A stretch of 64,000 nt of DNA from Diplodia intermedia (Eukaryota; Ascomycota; Dothideomycetes; Botryosphaeriales; Botryosphaeriaceae): the NCBI GenBank assembly GCA_021495925.1, contig JAKEKT010000001.1:1-64000 (forward strand). The letters are read 5' to 3'. The position numbers were made by a program, and so were the translations under genes. The notes beneath the pieces were generated by a model. That model did not search any database and was not told the origin of the DNA. It saw nothing but the letters and a program-made list of their open reading frames with translations. Of this stretch, positions 62,380 to 64,000 are shown piece by piece (position 1 is the stretch's first letter; every line of letters begins with the position of its first letter).

Positions 62380-63667
62380 TCATGCCGAGATGGTCCTGTT
62401 CTGGATCCACTGGTGGACCACGCCGGCAATGTCGTGGCTGTTCAGCTCCAAGAAACCAAAGTGGCCGTTGCCATGGATGCCAATCTCGCCCAGCTTGATC
62501 CACTCGGGGCTTCCACCAGCCTGCTCCAGGTAGTCGATGATGCAGTGGTCGTACGTCATGTGCGGGCTGGCCTCGCCAGTCAGGGCGATGTACGGCACGG
62601 ACGCGATCTTGGGCAGCTGGCGGGCCGGCTCGGCCTGCATGAGGCAGCTGCGCTTGGCGAGCGTGTCTTCGCCGACCGAGGTGGTGTTGAGCTCGTCGGA
62701 GCTCGCAATGGCGGGCACGTAGTCGATGTAGGTGTTGGTCAGGCCCCAAGGGCGGGCGTCGGTGCGGCCGACGGCCGAGGTGGTGTTGCCCGTGTAGCTC
62801 TGGAAGGGGATGGTGGTGGGATCGAGGTTGATGTTGCCGGCGACGAGGTCCGGGCAGTCGTTGGACAGCAGGATGGGGTGCAGGGCGCCGATGGAGTGCG
62901 AGACGAGGTACGAGCTGCCGATCAGCTCGAGCAGGGCGCAGCCCGAGGCGCGCATCGACAGCTCCTGCGCCGTCAGGTTGGTCGTCAGCGGCAGGATGCT
63001 GGCCTGGAAGGCGTCGAAGTAGGGGTCGCCCCTCAGGCCGGTGCCGGGCCACTGCGTGTGGTTCTGCGACTGCGGATACGCGTTGGTGAGCTCAGGCGCG
63101 GTGAAGCCCTTCTGGCTGATCTCGGCTGTCGATCCCCAGCGCATGGGGAAGTGGTCGAGATCTTCCTCGGTTGCGCGGCCGACCGAGGTCTGGTCCAGGA
63201 GGTAGACCTGGTAGCCCTGGTCCAGGAAGTACGAGGCGAAGCCCTTGCGGCCGTCGGGCGTGTTGAGCCATGTCTGTAAGCAACGGGGTGAGCATGGACG
63301 AAGGTTACTTGGCGGGTGAAGCTTACGGTTCCGGTGGCACCTGTCTGGGTTAGCACAACAGCCACAACGGGAGTTTATGGTGCGGGAACTCACCTCCGCC
63401 GTGGAAAAAGACCATGGGCTTCGGCTGCTTCACGCCAGCCGCCGGCGTGAGCTTCTCGACGTAGATTTGGTCGTACGTCAGGTTGCCCGAGGCCGTGTTT
63501 ACATATCTGCCGCCGACGTAGAAGACGTCGCGGTAGTGCAGGCTCTCGTTGGACTTGCAGCTCGGGGCAATGGCATTGACGCCCACGCACGAGCTGTTGG
63601 AGCTGGCGGCCAGGGCGCCGTCCAGAAGCACGGCTCCCGACAGCAGCGTGGGAATCAAACGAACCAT
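62380..63667 (-). CDS. secreted alpha/beta hydrolase (esterase/lipase-like) with a 14-nt microexon
   Basis: Three exons: 63667-63394, 63340-63327 (14 nt), 63273-62380; 1182 nt, 393 residues; both introns 53 nt. Signal peptide M-V-R-L-I-P-T-L-L-S-G-A-V-L-L-D-G-A-L-A. The oxyanion region F-H-G-G-G-A-T-G-T-T-W-L-N-T-P is assembled across all three exons, which supports the microexon. Then A-S-Y-F-L-D-Q-G-Y-Q-V-Y-L-L-D, the nucleophile elbow S-H-S-I-G (serine), and a C-terminal G-N-G-H-F with the likely catalytic histidine. Several N-x-S/T sites. Family: fungal secreted esterases of unknown substrate. Without the microexon the frame breaks. Confidence 0.85.
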
Positions 63668-64000
63668 AGCTGTGTGGATTAAATATTAAGCAGGCGGTAC
63701 TGAAAGGGCAGGCGGGAAGCAGAGTGGCAGAGGCTGCGAGCATAGGGAGACGGCGACGTTATTTAGCGAAGAGACGGACGATAGACGCATAGATCCGCCG
63801 ACCGCCACGCCCAAAATTGGCAAGCAGATAGGCCTATAGGGGGCGGGCGGCGGTCCGGGCGGGGAAGATTCTCCGGGCTCGCTTGCCTGCTCGTTGCGAG
63901 CAGGCGAATTCCGCGTCACCGCTGCATCGCGACAGGGCGTGTGTTGGTGTTGAGGCCGAATTAAGCATGCACGCAAGGCTCTGCACCACCGTTTCACGCG
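63668..64000. other. upstream region of the secreted hydrolase gene
   Basis: Presumably its promoter, running to the window edge. No other feature seen. Confidence 0.5.

Overview
The window looks like nuclear DNA of a filamentous ascomycete (Pezizomycotina). The evidence is compact spliced genes (about 45 introns that I could place, mostly 40-110 nt, GT..AG, often with a CTAAC/CTGAC-like branch site), fungal families such as an EF-hand NADPH oxidase, CYP504-type P450, MYST acetyltransferase Esa1 and Trm12, and a 15.5 kb block carrying the signature of repeat-induced point mutation (RIP). I cannot resolve the genus.

Layout. Bases 1 to about 15,560 are an AT-rich, gene-free block in which CpA and TpG have nearly vanished while CpG survives. 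It holds a Ty1/Copia-type pol relic (minus strand), unassigned debris, and one complete chromodomain-type Ty3/Gypsy element (5896-14405) with two 737-bp LTRs and a 5-bp target duplication. Inside this element, antisense to pol, lies a two-exon reading frame (12907-13568). From about 15,600 the composition switches sharply to ordinary gene-bearing DNA.

Genes in order: a secreted protein with two 8-Cys modules (18.2 kb), an SDR (19.5), a ZZ-finger repeat protein (21.7-23.4), NoxC (24.0-26.2), an MFS relic, an alpha/beta hydrolase (27.1-28.2, minus), a palindromic MITE-like element, a broken P450 (28.9-30.8, minus), a gene-poor stretch with a 52-residue secreted peptide (33.3), an Old Yellow Enzyme homologue (35.2-36.5), a membrane protein (36.6-37.6, minus), a ZIP metal transporter (37.9-39.3, minus), a secreted EGF/beta-propeller-like protein (40.7-41.9, minus), a Thr-rich membrane protein and a DUF6536 relic (42.6-43.7, minus), a GT28-tail-like protein (43.8-45.6, minus), a CYP504-type P450 (46.2-47.9, minus), esa1 (48.7-50.5, minus) divergent from rex4 (50.9-51.9), a membrane-protein gene with three single-base frameshifts (52.0-54.5, minus), a cyclopropane-fatty-acid synthase-like methyltransferase (55.4-57.0, minus), rnh203 (58.1-58.7), a DUF4385 gene (59.2-59.8, minus), trm12 (60.5-62.2) and a secreted alpha/beta hydrolase with a 14-nt microexon (62.4-63.7, minus).

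How the genes fit together. There is no clear biosynthetic cluster. The right half (about 46-64 kb) is mostly conserved housekeeping genes for chromatin, rRNA processing, ribonucleotide removal and tRNA modification. The left and middle parts are accessory: oxidoreductases, secreted proteins, gene relics and long empty spacers next to the RIP block. All gene models were spliced by hand; total coding lengths were checked for divisibility by three. No tRNA, rRNA or CRISPR was seen.
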